Assembly: GCA_936928855.1 (NCBI GenBank) | Contig: CAKZHZ010000110.1 | Coordinates: forward strand, 1-22,375 | DNA: 22,375 bases | Origin: an uncultured Polycyclovorans sp. | GTDB lineage: Bacteria; Pseudomonadota; Gammaproteobacteria; Nevskiales; Nevskiaceae | Direction of reading: 5' to 3' | Shown: positions 1 through 7,116 of the stretch, in pieces | Layout: every line of letters begins with the position of its first letter | How positions within the stretch are numbered: the first letter of the stretch is position 1 | Notes under the pieces: model-generated | Databases searched by the model: none | Seen by the model: the letters and a program-made list of their open reading frames with translations, nothing else | What the model was told of the DNA's origin: nothing | Made by a program: the position numbers and the translations under genes

Positions 1-55
1 TCGCGAAGGTGGCCGCACGGTCGGCGCCGGCGTGGTGACGAAGATCGTCGAGTAA
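1..55 (+). CDS. tuf: Elongation factor Tu, C-terminal end (partial)
   Basis: The first 55 nt read in frame from base 2 as REGGRTVGAGVVTKIVE and stop at TAA (53-55). This is the conserved C-terminus of EF-Tu, the GTPase that delivers aminoacyl-tRNA to the ribosome. In Proteobacteria a tuf copy (tufA of the str operon) usually lies just upstream of rpsJ, so the position fits. Only 17 residues are visible, but the ending is highly characteristic. Many Gammaproteobacteria have two nearly identical tuf genes, which could explain why the sequence begins here. Confidence 0.93.
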   Translation, partial: REGGRTVGAGVVTKIVE

Positions 56-57
56 CG

Positions 58-102
58 AAAAAAAGCTTCACAAGTTTGCGGGGCGCGGTTATAATCCGCG
101 CC
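58..102 (+). promoter_or_regulatory. Sigma-70 promoter of the S10 operon
   Basis: A -35 TTCACA (67-72; 5 of 6 to consensus) and a perfect -10 TATAAT (90-95) are separated by 17 bp. An A tract (58-64) sits just upstream of the -35, where a proximal UP element binds the alpha subunit. The bases after the -10 (CCGCGCC, 96-102) form a GC-rich discriminator, as is typical of promoters repressed by ppGpp/DksA. Transcription should start near 102, giving a leader of only about 37 nt before rpsJ. The elements are read directly; stringent control is inferred. Confidence 0.8.
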
Positions 103-109
103 CCGTTTT
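79..109 (+). terminator. Intrinsic terminator of tuf, overlapping the rpsJ promoter
   Basis: There is a perfect 10-bp inverted repeat, CGGGGCGCGG (79-88) and CCGCGCCCCG (96-105), with a 7-nt loop TTATAAT, followed by TTTT (106-109). This has the form of a rho-independent terminator about 24 nt after the tuf stop, although the T tract is short. The loop contains the -10 element of the rpsJ promoter, so the same bases seem to end one operon and start the next. Confidence 0.7.
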
Positions 110-138
110 GTTCCGCTCTTTAAGACCTGAGTAATCGC

Positions 139-456
139 ATGGCCGCGACCAGCCAATCTATTCGTATCCGGCTTAAGGCCTTCGATCACCGTCTGATTGA
201 CAAATCAGCGCGCGAGATCGTCGAGACCGCCAAGCGTACCGGCGCCGTTGTGCGCGGGCCCATCCCGCTGCCGACCCGCAAGGAACGCTTCACCATCCTG
301 GTGTCCCCGCACGTCGACAAGGACGCGCGAGATCAGTACGAAATCCGCACGCACAAGCGGCTCATGCAGATCGTGGACCCCACTGAAAAGACCGTGGATG
401 CCCTTTCCAAGCTCGACCTTCCGGCGGGCGTGGAAGTGCAGATTCGCGTCAACTAA
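139..456 (+). CDS. rpsJ: 30S ribosomal protein S10
   Basis: This 105-aa protein (E. coli S10 has 103) starts SQSIRIRLKAFDHRLID after a short Met-Ala-Ala-Thr leader and carries the conserved long-loop segment RGPIPLPTRKERFTIL. S10 is a head protein of the small subunit and, as NusE, also joins transcription antitermination complexes with NusB. It is the first gene of the S10 operon, about 37 nt after the predicted transcription start. The Shine-Dalgarno is weak (GAG at 129-131, 7 nt from the ATG), which is unusual for so highly expressed a gene. Confidence 0.97.
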   Translation: MAATSQSIRIRLKAFDHRLIDKSAREIVETAKRTGAVVRGPIPLPTRKERFTILVSPHVDKDARDQYEIRTHKRLMQIVDPTEKTVDALSKLDLPAGVEVQIRVN

Positions 457-468
457 GAGGGCACGGAC

Positions 469-1107
469 ATGACGATTTCCATCATTGGACGCAAGGTGGG
501 CATGACCCGCGTCTTCACCGAAGCCGGTGAAGCGGTGCCCGTCACGGTCATCGAATGCACGCCCAATCGCGTGACTCAGGTCAAGACGCTCGACAGCGAC
601 GGCTACAACGCCGTGCAGGTGGCTGTCGGCGAACAGAAGGTGAGCCGCCTGAGCAAGGCGGTGGCCGGCCATTACGCAAAGGCTGGCGTTGAAGCAGGCC
701 GCGGCCTCTGGGAGATTCGCCTCGATGAGGCTGAGCTCGAAGGCATGCAGGCCGGTGCCGAAGTCAAGGTTGACGCCTTCGCGGAAGTGAAGCGGGTCGA
801 CGTGACCGGCACCAGTATCGGTAAGGGGTATGCCGGTGTGGTCAAGCGCTACGGCTTCGGCGGTGGTCGCGCGACGCACGGCAACTCTCTTTCGCACCGT
901 GCACCGGGTTCCATTGGCCAGCGCCAGACTCCGGGTAAGGTGTGGAAGAACAAGAAGATGGCCGGTCAGATGGGGAACAAGCGTGTCACCACGCTCAACC
1001 TCGACCTGGTCAAGGTGGACCTCGAACGCAACCTGCTGCTGGTAAAGGGCGCGGTGCCGGGTGCCGAGAACGGAAACGTCATCGTGCGCCCCACGGTGAA
1101 GGGCTGA
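469..1107 (+). CDS. rplC: 50S ribosomal protein L3
   Basis: The 212-aa product has the L3 N-terminus (IIGRKVGMTRVF) and the internal GFGGGRATHG and HRAPGSIGQ segments of the long loop that reaches toward the peptidyl-transferase centre. L3 is a primary binder of 23S rRNA and nucleates 50S assembly. Gln151 in GSIGQ lies where E. coli L3 is methylated by PrmB (alignment by eye). A good GAGGG Shine-Dalgarno (457-461) lies 7 nt before the ATG and 12 nt separate it from rpsJ, consistent with co-transcription. Confidence 0.97.
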   Translation: MTISIIGRKVGMTRVFTEAGEAVPVTVIECTPNRVTQVKTLDSDGYNAVQVAVGEQKVSRLSKAVAGHYAKAGVEAGRGLWEIRLDEAELEGMQAGAEVKVDAFAEVKRVDVTGTSIGKGYAGVVKRYGFGGGRATHGNSLSHRAPGSIGQRQTPGKVWKNKKMAGQMGNKRVTTLNLDLVKVDLERNLLLVKGAVPGAENGNVIVRPTVKG

Positions 1108-1129
1108 TTTCACTGGGGAAAAACGGCAA

Positions 1130-1732
1130 ATGGATATTCAAATGAACAATGCTGGGTCCCTGAGCGTCTCTGACGCCGTTTTCGGGGCCGAATACAAGGA
1201 AGCACTGGTACATCAGGTCGTGACCGCCTACATGAACGGCGGCCGCGCGGGTACCAAGGCGCAAAAGTCGAAGGCGATGGTGGCCGGCGGCGGCAAGAAG
1301 CCCTGGAAGCAGAAGGGGACCGGCCGTGCGCGTGCGGGCTCCATCCGCTCTCCGCTGTGGCGTGGGGGTGGCAAGACCTTCGCTGCGGTGCCGCGCGACT
1401 TCTCCCAGAAGGTCAATCGCAAGATGTATCGCGGCGCGCTGCGCTCGATCGTGTCCGAGCTGCTGCGCACGGGCAATCTGATGATTGAGGAGCAGTTTGC
1501 CGTTGATGCGCCGAAGACCAAGGGCCTGCTCAGTCAGCTCGACCGGGTTGGCAGTCGTGACCTGCTGATCGTCACCGGCGAAGTCGACCGCAACCTGTAC
1601 CTGTCCGTCCGCAACGTGCCGCACGTGGCCGTCTGCGATGTGGAGGGCATCAACCCGGTGGCGCTGCTGCGTCACGAGAAGGTGCTGATGACCTCCGACG
1701 CGGTGAAGAAGCTCGAGGCATGGCTGTCATGA
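1130..1732 (+). CDS. rplD: 50S ribosomal protein L4
   Basis: This 200-aa protein (E. coli 201) has the L4 motifs EALVHQVVTAY, GGGKKPWKQKGTGRAR and SPLWRGGGKTF; the basic central loop lines the exit tunnel. The start at 1130 is preferred over an in-frame ATG at 1142 because GGGGAA (1115-1120) is 9 nt upstream and the N-terminus then matches E. coli in length. In E. coli L4 represses its own operon through the S10 leader; the leader here seems too short for that (see findings). It overlaps rplW by 4 nt (ATGA). Confidence 0.97.
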   Translation: MDIQMNNAGSLSVSDAVFGAEYKEALVHQVVTAYMNGGRAGTKAQKSKAMVAGGGKKPWKQKGTGRARAGSIRSPLWRGGGKTFAAVPRDFSQKVNRKMYRGALRSIVSELLRTGNLMIEEQFAVDAPKTKGLLSQLDRVGSRDLLIVTGEVDRNLYLSVRNVPHVAVCDVEGINPVALLRHEKVLMTSDAVKKLEAWLS

Positions 1733-2028
1733 ACGCAGAACGCATCCATCAAATCATTCTTGCTCCGATGATTTCGGAAAAGGCGAGCCGTGTCGCCGAA
1801 AAGGCCAATCAGGCCGTTTTCAAGGTGGCCGGCGATGCCGACAAGATCGAGATCAAGACCGCTGTCGAATCGCTGTTCAACGTGAAGGTGACTGCGGTGC
1901 GCACCCTCAATGTGAAGGGCAAGAACAAGCGCTTCGGTCAGCGCATGGGCCGTCGTTCCGACTGGAAGAAGGCTTACGTCACGCTGGCTGCTGGCCAGGA
2001 AATCGACTTCGTCGGCAACGCGAACTAA
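1729..2028 (+). CDS. rplW: 50S ribosomal protein L23
   Basis: The product of 99 aa (E. coli 100) begins MNAERIHQIILAPMISEKAS, the standard L23 opening, and contains NVKVTAVRTLNVKGKNKRFG. L23 sits at the tunnel exit and docks trigger factor and SRP. An in-frame ATG lies 9 nt upstream at 1720, but GAGG (1715-1718) is only 1 nt from it. The ATG at 1729 has a 10-nt spacing and forms the ATGA overlap with the rplD stop, so it is chosen. Confidence 0.95.
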   Translation: MNAERIHQIILAPMISEKASRVAEKANQAVFKVAGDADKIEIKTAVESLFNVKVTAVRTLNVKGKNKRFGQRMGRRSDWKKAYVTLAAGQEIDFVGNAN

Positions 2029-2041
2029 AGGACGACTCGTC

Positions 2042-2875
2042 ATGGCATTGATCCAGATGAAGCCCACGTCGCCCGGACAGCGTCACGTTGTCCGTGTGGT
2101 GACGCCGGGTCTGCACAAGGGGGCGCCTCACGCGCCCTTGCTCGAAAAGAAGAGCCACAGCGGCGGCCGTAACAACAACGGCCACATGACCACCCGTCAC
2201 AAGGGCGGCGGTCATAAGCAGCACTACCGCCTGGTCGACTTCAAGCGCAACAAGGATGGTATTCCGGCCAAGGTCGAGCGTATTGAGTACGACCCCAACC
2301 GTTCCGCGCACATTGCTCTGGTGCTGTTCGCCGATGGTGAGCGTCGCTACATCATCGCGCCCCGGGGCGTTGCGGTGGGTGATCAGATCCAGAACGGCGC
2401 CGAAGCGCCGATCAAGGCCGGCAACTGCCTGCCGATCCGCAATATTCCGATCGGCTCCACGGTGCATTGCATTGAACTGCGTCCCGGCAAGGGTGCGCAG
2501 CTGGCCCGTTCGGCTGGCGCGGCCGTTCAGCTGGTGGCGCGGGAAGGGCAGTACGCAACGCTCCGCCTGCGGTCGGGTGAAATGCGCAAGGTGCTCGCCG
2601 AGTGCCGCGCCACCCTGGGCGAAGTCAGCAACTCGGACCACAACTTGCGGCAGTACGGCAAGGCAGGCGCCAAGCGCTGGAAGGGCATTCGTCCCACCGT
2701 CCGTGGTGTCGTGATGAACCCGGTGGATCACCCGCACGGTGGTGGTGAAGGGCGTTCCGGACAGGGGAACCCGCATCCCGTGACGCCTTGGGGTCAGCAG
2801 ACCAAGGGCCTCAAGACCCGTAACAACAAGCGCACGCAGCAGTTCATCGTGCGTAGCCGTCACAAGAAGAAGTAA
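2042..2875 (+). CDS. rplB: 50S ribosomal protein L2
   Basis: At 277 aa it is close to E. coli L2 (273). It contains the N-terminal MKPTSPGQRHVV, the SHSGGRNNNGHMTTRHKGGG RNA-binding segment and the C-terminal MNPVDHPHGGGEGR motif with the conserved histidine near the peptidyl-transferase centre. L2 binds 23S rRNA domain IV and is needed for subunit joining. AAAGGA (2027-2032) is 9 nt upstream of the ATG and the gap to rplW is 13 nt. Nothing departs from the family. Confidence 0.97.
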   Translation: MALIQMKPTSPGQRHVVRVVTPGLHKGAPHAPLLEKKSHSGGRNNNGHMTTRHKGGGHKQHYRLVDFKRNKDGIPAKVERIEYDPNRSAHIALVLFADGERRYIIAPRGVAVGDQIQNGAEAPIKAGNCLPIRNIPIGSTVHCIELRPGKGAQLARSAGAAVQLVAREGQYATLRLRSGEMRKVLAECRATLGEVSNSDHNLRQYGKAGAKRWKGIRPTVRGVVMNPVDHPHGGGEGRSGQGNPHPVTPWGQQTKGLKTRNNKRTQQFIVRSRHKKK

Positions 2876-2885
2876 GGACTAGGCC

Positions 2886-3158
2886 ATGCCGCGTTCAATC
2901 AAGAAAGGGCCGTTTGTCGATCACCACCTCGCCAAGAAGGTGGAAGAGGCATCCAACGCCCGCGTCAAGAAGCCGATCAAGACCTGGTCGCGTCGCTCGA
3001 TGGTCACCCCGGACATGGTCGGTCTGACCATTCAGGTGCACAACGGGCGTCAGCACATGCCGGTCTTCATCACCGACAACATGATCAGCCACAAGCTGGG
3101 CGAGTTTGCGCCGACCCGTACGTTCAAGGGTCACGCCGACAAGGCCACCAAGAAGTAA
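2886..3158 (+). CDS. rpsS: 30S ribosomal protein S19
   Basis: The 90-aa product opens with PRSIKKGPFVDHHL and carries RRSMVTPDMVGLTIQVHNG and GEFAPTRTFKGH, all diagnostic of S19. It sits in the 30S head beside S13 and contacts the A-site finger of the large subunit. AAGGA (2874-2878) is 7 nt before the start. It follows rplB after 10 nt and precedes rplV by 9 nt in the canonical order. Confidence 0.97.
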   Translation: MPRSIKKGPFVDHHLAKKVEEASNARVKKPIKTWSRRSMVTPDMVGLTIQVHNGRQHMPVFITDNMISHKLGEFAPTRTFKGHADKATKK

Positions 3159-3167
3159 GGCACGGAC

Positions 3168-3500
3168 ATGAATACTCAGGCCGTACTCAAATTTGTCCGT
3201 CTGTCGCCGCAGAAAGCGCGACTGGTCGCCGACTTGGTTCGTGGCAAGAAGGTGGACGACGCCATCAACACGCTGAAGTTTTCCAATCAGCGTGCTGCCA
3301 ACGTCATCCGCAAGGTGCTCGAATCCGCGATCGCCAATGCCGAGAACAACTTCGGCGCCGACGTCGACGAGCTCAAGGTTCGCGAGATCTTCATCGACAA
3401 GGGGCCTGTGATGAAGCGCATCATGCCGCGCGCCAAGGGCCGTGCTGATCGCATCACCAAGCCGACCAGCCACATCACCATCCGCGTGAGCGACGAGTAA
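3168..3500 (+). CDS. rplV: 50S ribosomal protein L22
   Basis: This protein is 110 aa, the same length as E. coli L22. It has the core VRLSPQKARLVADLVRGKKV and the beta-hairpin region GPVMKRIMPRAKGRADRI, whose tip narrows the peptide exit tunnel near the macrolide site. The hairpin shows no deletion of the type linked to erythromycin resistance, judged by eye. AAGG of the rpsS stop region serves as its ribosome binding site. Confidence 0.96.
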   Translation: MNTQAVLKFVRLSPQKARLVADLVRGKKVDDAINTLKFSNQRAANVIRKVLESAIANAENNFGADVDELKVREIFIDKGPVMKRIMPRAKGRADRITKPTSHITIRVSDE

Positions 3501-3512
3501 GGAACCAGGCAA

Positions 3513-4199
3513 ATGGGTCACAAAGTCAATCCAACCGGTTTCCGCCTCGGTATCTCCACCCAGTGGACCTCCAACTGGTACGCCGAGAAGGCGGCCTATG
3601 GCGAGAACCTCAACCGCGACATGGCGGTGCGCAGCTTCCTGACCAAGAAGCTGGCGCAGGCCAATGTTTCCAAGATTCAGATTGAGCGTCCGGCCAAGTC
3701 GGCCCGCATCATCATCCACACGGCGCGCCCGGGGATCGTGATCGGCAAAAAGGGCGAAGACATCGAAAAGCTGAAGGTTGAAGTTGCCGCCTTGCTGCAG
3801 CTCAAGCCGGAAGTGGTGCATATCAGCGTGGAAGAGATCCGCAAGCCGGAGCTCGATGCCAAGCTGGTGGCCGACAGCATCGCGCAGCAGCTGGAGCGCC
3901 GCATCATGTTCCGTCGCGCCATGAAGCGTGCGGTGCAGAACGCCATGCGCCAGGGCGCGGGCGGTATCAAGATCCAGGTGAGCGGCCGTCTGAATGGCGC
4001 TGAAATCGCCCGCACCGAGTGGTATCGCGAAGGCCGCGTGCCGCTTCACACCCTGCGTGCGTTCGTCGATTACGGCACTTCCGAGGCCCGGACCACCTAC
4101 GGGATCATCGGAATCAAGGTTTGGGTGTTCAACGGCGAAGTGTTCGACAACAGCCGCGCCGCCCGCAAAGAAGAAGCCGCTGAGGCCGTCACGGCCTAA
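3513..4199 (+). CDS. rpsC: 30S ribosomal protein S3
   Basis: The product has 228 aa (E. coli 233) and begins MGHKVNPTGFRLGI. A type II KH domain is visible around residues 40-105, with the loop GIVIGKKGEDIEKLK. The C-terminal half has GRLNGAEIARTEWYREGRVPLHTLRA, the stretch that with S4 and S5 lines the mRNA entry channel and helps unwind mRNA. AAGGA (3499-3503) lies upstream. The acidic/alanine-rich C-terminal tail is variable in the family. Confidence 0.97.
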   Translation: MGHKVNPTGFRLGISTQWTSNWYAEKAAYGENLNRDMAVRSFLTKKLAQANVSKIQIERPAKSARIIIHTARPGIVIGKKGEDIEKLKVEVAALLQLKPEVVHISVEEIRKPELDAKLVADSIAQQLERRIMFRRAMKRAVQNAMRQGAGGIKIQVSGRLNGAEIARTEWYREGRVPLHTLRAFVDYGTSEARTTYGIIGIKVWVFNGEVFDNSRAARKEEAAEAVTA

Positions 4200-4216
4200 G
4201 CCCAGGAGTCGTCATC

Positions 4217-4630
4217 ATGATGCAACCGAAGCGGACCAAGTTCCGCAAGCAGATGAAGGGCCACAACCGGGGCCTGACGTTCAACGGCAACAAGGTGAGC
4301 TTTGGCGACTTCGGCCTGAAGTCTACTGAGCATGGCCGCATCACCGCGCGCCAGATCGAATCGGCCCGCCGTGTGATCACCCGTTACGTCAAGCGTGGCG
4401 GCAAGCTGTGGATCCGGATCTTCCCCGATGTTCCCGTCACCAAGAAACCCCTGGAAGTCCGCATGGGTTCCGGTAAGGGCAACGTCGAGTACTGGGTGGC
4501 CAAGGTGCAACCCGGCAAGATGCTCTATGAAATGGAAGGCGTTACCGAAGCGGAGGCCCGTGAGGCATTCCGCCTGGCGGCTGCCAAGCTGTCGGTAAAG
4601 ACCACCTTCGTCAACCGGACGATCCTGTAA
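4217..4630 (+). CDS. rplP: 50S ribosomal protein L16
   Basis: This is a 137-aa protein (E. coli 136) with QPKRTKFRKQMKGHNRG at the N-terminus and RRVITRYVKRGGKLWIRIFP and MGSGKGNVEYWVA in the body. L16 contacts tRNA in the A and P sites and is a late assembly protein. The start MMQPK at 4217 aligns with E. coli MLQPK and has AGGAG (4204-4208) 8 nt upstream; the second Met (4220) is less likely. Its TAA overlaps the rpmC ATG by one base. Confidence 0.97.
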   Translation: MMQPKRTKFRKQMKGHNRGLTFNGNKVSFGDFGLKSTEHGRITARQIESARRVITRYVKRGGKLWIRIFPDVPVTKKPLEVRMGSGKGNVEYWVAKVQPGKMLYEMEGVTEAEAREAFRLAAAKLSVKTTFVNRTIL

Positions 4631-4836
4631 TGAAAGCGGCCGAATACGTGAAGGACCTGCGGTCCAAGAACACGCAGGAATTGAATGACGAGTTGCTGGC
4701 CCTGCGCAAGGAGCAGTTCAACCTGCGCATGCAGGCAGCAACCGGCCAGATGAACAAATCCCACCTGATCGGCGAAGTTCGCAAGAAGATCGCCCGGGTG
4801 AAGACGGTGATGCAGAGCCAGGTGAAGGCGTCATGA
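4630..4836 (+). CDS. rpmC: 50S ribosomal protein L29
   Basis: At 68 aa it is slightly longer than E. coli L29 (63). It shows the two-helix pattern with LRSKNTQELNDELLALRKEQFNLRMQ and ATGQMNKSHLIGEVRKKIARVKT, both standard for L29. It lies next to L23 at the tunnel exit. The start overlaps the rplP stop (TAATG) and the stop overlaps rpsQ (ATGA), so translation of the three is probably coupled. Confidence 0.95.
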   Translation: MKAAEYVKDLRSKNTQELNDELLALRKEQFNLRMQAATGQMNKSHLIGEVRKKIARVKTVMQSQVKAS

Positions 4837-5117
4837 GCGAACAAGTCAACAACGCCGCGGCCGAGCGTGATCGCCGCATCGTCGGCAAGGTCACCAGCGC
4901 CAAGCCGAACAAGACCATCACGGTGCTCGTCGAGCGTCGCGAGCGTCATCCCCTGTACGGAAAGTACATCCGTCGTTCGACCAAGCTGCATGCGCACGAC
5001 GAGAACAACGAGTGCGGGGAAGGTGATCTCGTGGCCGTCATCGAGACGCGCCCGATGTCGCGCACCAAGCGGTTCAAGCTGGTCGAAGTGATCGAGAAAG
5101 CCGGGGTGGTGTCATGA
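4833..5117 (+). CDS. rpsQ: 30S ribosomal protein S17
   Basis: This 94-aa protein has the S17 OB-fold motifs IVGKVTSAKPNKTITVLVERR and HPLYGKYIRRSTKLHAHDE, ending with VIETRPMSRTKRFKLVEV. S17 is a primary binder of 16S rRNA helix 11 in the body. Compared with E. coli (84 aa) the N-terminus is extended by about ten residues (SEQVNNAAAERD), a common variation. It overlaps rpmC and rplN by 4 nt each (ATGA). It is the last S10-operon gene. Confidence 0.96.
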   Translation: MSEQVNNAAAERDRRIVGKVTSAKPNKTITVLVERRERHPLYGKYIRRSTKLHAHDENNECGEGDLVAVIETRPMSRTKRFKLVEVIEKAGVVS

Positions 5118-5479
5118 TTCAACAGGAATCCTTTCTGCAGGCCGCCGACAACAGCGGTGCCAAGCTGGTGCAGGTGATTCAGGTCAAGGGCAGCACCCGT
5201 CGGCGCTATGCCGGTGTCGGCGACCTGATCAAGGTCACCGTCAAGGATGCGATTCCCCGCGGCAAGGTCAAGAAGGGTGAGGTGCACGACGCCGTTGTGG
5301 TGCGGACCCGCCATGCGATCCGCCGTCCGGATGGCTCCGCTATCCGCTTTGACAGCAATGCCGCCGTGTTGCTTTCCAGCAAGGGCGAACCCCTGGGCAC
5401 CCGTATCTTCGGGCCGGTGACGCGCGAACTGCGCGACCGGTTCATGAAGATCGTGTCCCTCGCGCCCGAAGTGATGTGA
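5114..5479 (+). CDS. rplN: 50S ribosomal protein L14
   Basis: The product has 121 aa (E. coli 123) and starts MIQQESFLQAADNSGAKLVQ, with VKKGEVHDAVVVRTRH and GTRIFGPVTRELRDRFMKIVSLAPEV, which identify L14. It forms an intersubunit bridge with 16S h14 and is the target of the silencing factor RsfS. In E. coli rplN opens the spc operon behind its own promoter. Here it overlaps rpsQ by ATGA with no intergenic space, so S10 and spc appear to form one transcript unless a promoter lies inside rpsQ. Confidence 0.97.
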   Translation: MIQQESFLQAADNSGAKLVQVIQVKGSTRRRYAGVGDLIKVTVKDAIPRGKVKKGEVHDAVVVRTRHAIRRPDGSAIRFDSNAAVLLSSKGEPLGTRIFGPVTRELRDRFMKIVSLAPEVM

Positions 5480-5492
5480 GGTCGAGTCCGAC

Positions 5493-5819
5493 ATGAACAA
5501 GATCAAGAAGGGCGACGAAGTCGTCGTCATCGCCGGCAAGGACAAGGGACGTCGCGGCCGCATCGAACAGGTCCTTGCCAATGGCAAGGTGCTGGTTGAG
5601 GGCATCAACGTCGCCAAGAAGCACCAGCGGCCGAACCCCAATGCCGGCGTGGCCGGCGGTGTGGTCGAAAAGACCATGCCGATCGACCGTTCCAACGTGA
5701 TGCTGTGGAACCCCAAGGCCGAGAAGGCGGATCGCGTGGCGATCGTCGTCGAGGGCTCGGGTGCGGACGAGCGCAAGGTCCGCGTGTTCAAGTCCACCAA
5801 GACGCCTGTGGACGCCTAA
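5493..5819 (+). CDS. rplX: 50S ribosomal protein L24
   Basis: This 108-aa protein (E. coli 104) carries the KOW motif KGDEVVVIAGKDKGRRGRI at residues 6-25 and the typical GINVAKKHQRPNPNA and MLWNPKAEKADRV segments. L24 is an assembly initiator that binds the 5' end of 23S rRNA. GAGG at the rplN stop lies upstream. The last few residues (KTPVDA) extend past the E. coli end. Confidence 0.96.
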   Translation: MNKIKKGDEVVVIAGKDKGRRGRIEQVLANGKVLVEGINVAKKHQRPNPNAGVAGGVVEKTMPIDRSNVMLWNPKAEKADRVAIVVEGSGADERKVRVFKSTKTPVDA

Positions 5820-5831
5820 CGGAACCCGAAG

Positions 5832-6368
5832 ATGTCAAACCTGCAAACCTATTACATGAACGACGTGGTGCCGAAGCTTCGCAAGGAGCTTGGCCTGGGT
5901 GCAATGGAAGTGCCCCGTCTGAGCAAGATCACCCTCAACATGGGGGTGGGCGAAGCCACCATGGATCGCAAGGTCATCGAGCATGCGGTTGCCGACATGG
6001 CCGCCGTCGCCGGCCAGAAGCCGGTGGTGACCAAGTCCCGCATCGCCGTCGCCGGCTTCAAGATCCGTGAGAACTATCCGGTGGGTGTGATGGTGACCTT
6101 GCGCCGCGAACGCATGTACGAGTTCCTGGAGCGTCTGATCGTGGTCGCGCTGCCGCGTGTTCGCGATTTTCGTGGCGTCAAGGCGAGCGGTTTTGACGGC
6201 CGTGGCAACTTCAACTTCGGGGTGACCGAGCAGATCATCTTCCCCGAAATCGACTACGACAAGGTCGATGCCACGCGCGGCATGAACATCTCCATCACCA
6301 CGACGGCGAAGAACGACGCTCAGGGCCAGGCCCTGCTTGAAGCGTTCGGCTTCCCGTTCCGCAAGTAA
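5832..6368 (+). CDS. rplE: 50S ribosomal protein L5
   Basis: The 178-aa product (E. coli 179) has the motifs SKITLNMGVGEA, QKPVVTKSRIAVAGFKIRE, PRVRDFRGV and ITTTAKNDAQGQALLEAFGFPFRK, which define L5. It binds 5S rRNA with L18 and L25 and forms a bridge to S13 in the 30S head. In E. coli the region around the rplE start is where S8 represses spc translation; I could not verify an S8-type hairpin here. Confidence 0.97.
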   Translation: MSNLQTYYMNDVVPKLRKELGLGAMEVPRLSKITLNMGVGEATMDRKVIEHAVADMAAVAGQKPVVTKSRIAVAGFKIRENYPVGVMVTLRRERMYEFLERLIVVALPRVRDFRGVKASGFDGRGNFNFGVTEQIIFPEIDYDKVDATRGMNISITTTAKNDAQGQALLEAFGFPFRK

Positions 6369-6384
6369 CAAGCGAGCAAAGCAC

Positions 6385-6690
6385 ATGGCCAAGACGAACA
6401 TGATCGAGCGCGAGAAGAAGCGCGCCAAGCTGGTCGCCAAGCTGGGCAAGAAACGGCAGGCGCTGCGCGAGCTGATCGCCAGCCCGGAAACGTCCATGGA
6501 CGACCGCATGGCGGCCGTCGTGAAGATGCAGAAGATGCCGCGCGATGCCAGCTACACGCGCCAGCGCAATCGCTGCAAGCTGACCGGCCGCACCCGCGGC
6601 GTGTACAGCAAGTTCGGTCTTGCCCGCCACAAACTGCGTGAAGCAGCGATGCGTGGCGAAGTTCCGGGCCTGAAGAAGGCGAGCTGGTAA
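6385..6690 (+). CDS. rpsN: 30S ribosomal protein S14, zinc-independent form
   Basis: The start at 6385 gives a 101-aa protein opening MAKTNMIEREKKRAKL, the exact E. coli length; upstream in-frame codons back to 6337 overlap rplE and look unlike S14. The body has YTRQRNRCKLTGRTRGVYSKFG. It has a single cysteine and lacks the CxxC pairs, so it is the long C-minus form that does not need zinc. S14 sits in the 30S head near S3, S10 and S19. The Shine-Dalgarno is weak (AGCGAG). Confidence 0.96.
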   Translation: MAKTNMIEREKKRAKLVAKLGKKRQALRELIASPETSMDDRMAAVVKMQKMPRDASYTRQRNRCKLTGRTRGVYSKFGLARHKLREAAMRGEVPGLKKASW

Positions 6691-6702
6691 GAGGCCACCA
6701 CT

Positions 6703-7101
6703 ATGAGCATGCATGATCCCATCGCCGACTTCCTGACCCGTATCCGCAACGGTCAGATGGCCCGCAAGAAGCAGGTCGTCTCGCCGTCGTCGAAAATCAA
6801 GGAAGCGATTGCCAAGGTTCTCAAGGACGAGGGCTACATCGCCGACTTCAATGTCGTCGCGGTTGAAGGCAACAAGAAAGTCATCACGGTTTCCCTCAAG
6901 TACTTCGAGGGCAAGCCGGTCATCGAGCGCCTGCAGCGCGTCAGTCGCCCTGCACTGCGTATCTACAAGAACAAGGACGAGCTGCCGAAGGTGCTGGGCG
7001 GTCTCGGCGTCGCCATCATCTCCACCCCCAGCGGTGTGGTGAGTGATCGTGCGGCCCGCGCTGCCGGGCACGGTGGCGAAGTGCTGTGCATCGTCGCCTA
7101 A
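6703..7101 (+). CDS. rpsH: 30S ribosomal protein S8
   Basis: The 132-aa protein (E. coli 130) begins MSMHDPIADFLTRIRNGQ and ends SDRAARAAGHGGEVLCIVA, with GLGVAIISTPSGVVSDR in the C-terminal domain that binds 16S helix 21. In E. coli S8 is the autogenous repressor of the spc operon. AGAGG at the rpsN stop serves as ribosome binding site. Length and motifs are ordinary. Confidence 0.97.
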   Translation: MSMHDPIADFLTRIRNGQMARKKQVVSPSSKIKEAIAKVLKDEGYIADFNVVAVEGNKKVITVSLKYFEGKPVIERLQRVSRPALRIYKNKDELPKVLGGLGVAIISTPSGVVSDRAARAAGHGGEVLCIVA

Positions 7102-7116
7102 GCGGGAAGAACAACC

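Noticed and set aside
205..1113. Minus-strand open frame of 302 codons opposite rpsJ and rplC
   Set aside because: It is a codon-bias shadow of two certain ribosomal genes, with no ribosome binding site or recognisable motif.
2895..4049. Long open frame of 384 codons on the minus strand
   Set aside because: It lies wholly opposite rpsS, rplV and rpsC. In GC-rich coding DNA the complementary frame is often open; the composition (His/Asp/Leu-rich) matches no family.
5780..5860. S8 repressor-binding hairpin around the rplE start, as in E. coli
   Set aside because: I could not identify the conserved S8-binding helix by eye; a covariance search would be needed.
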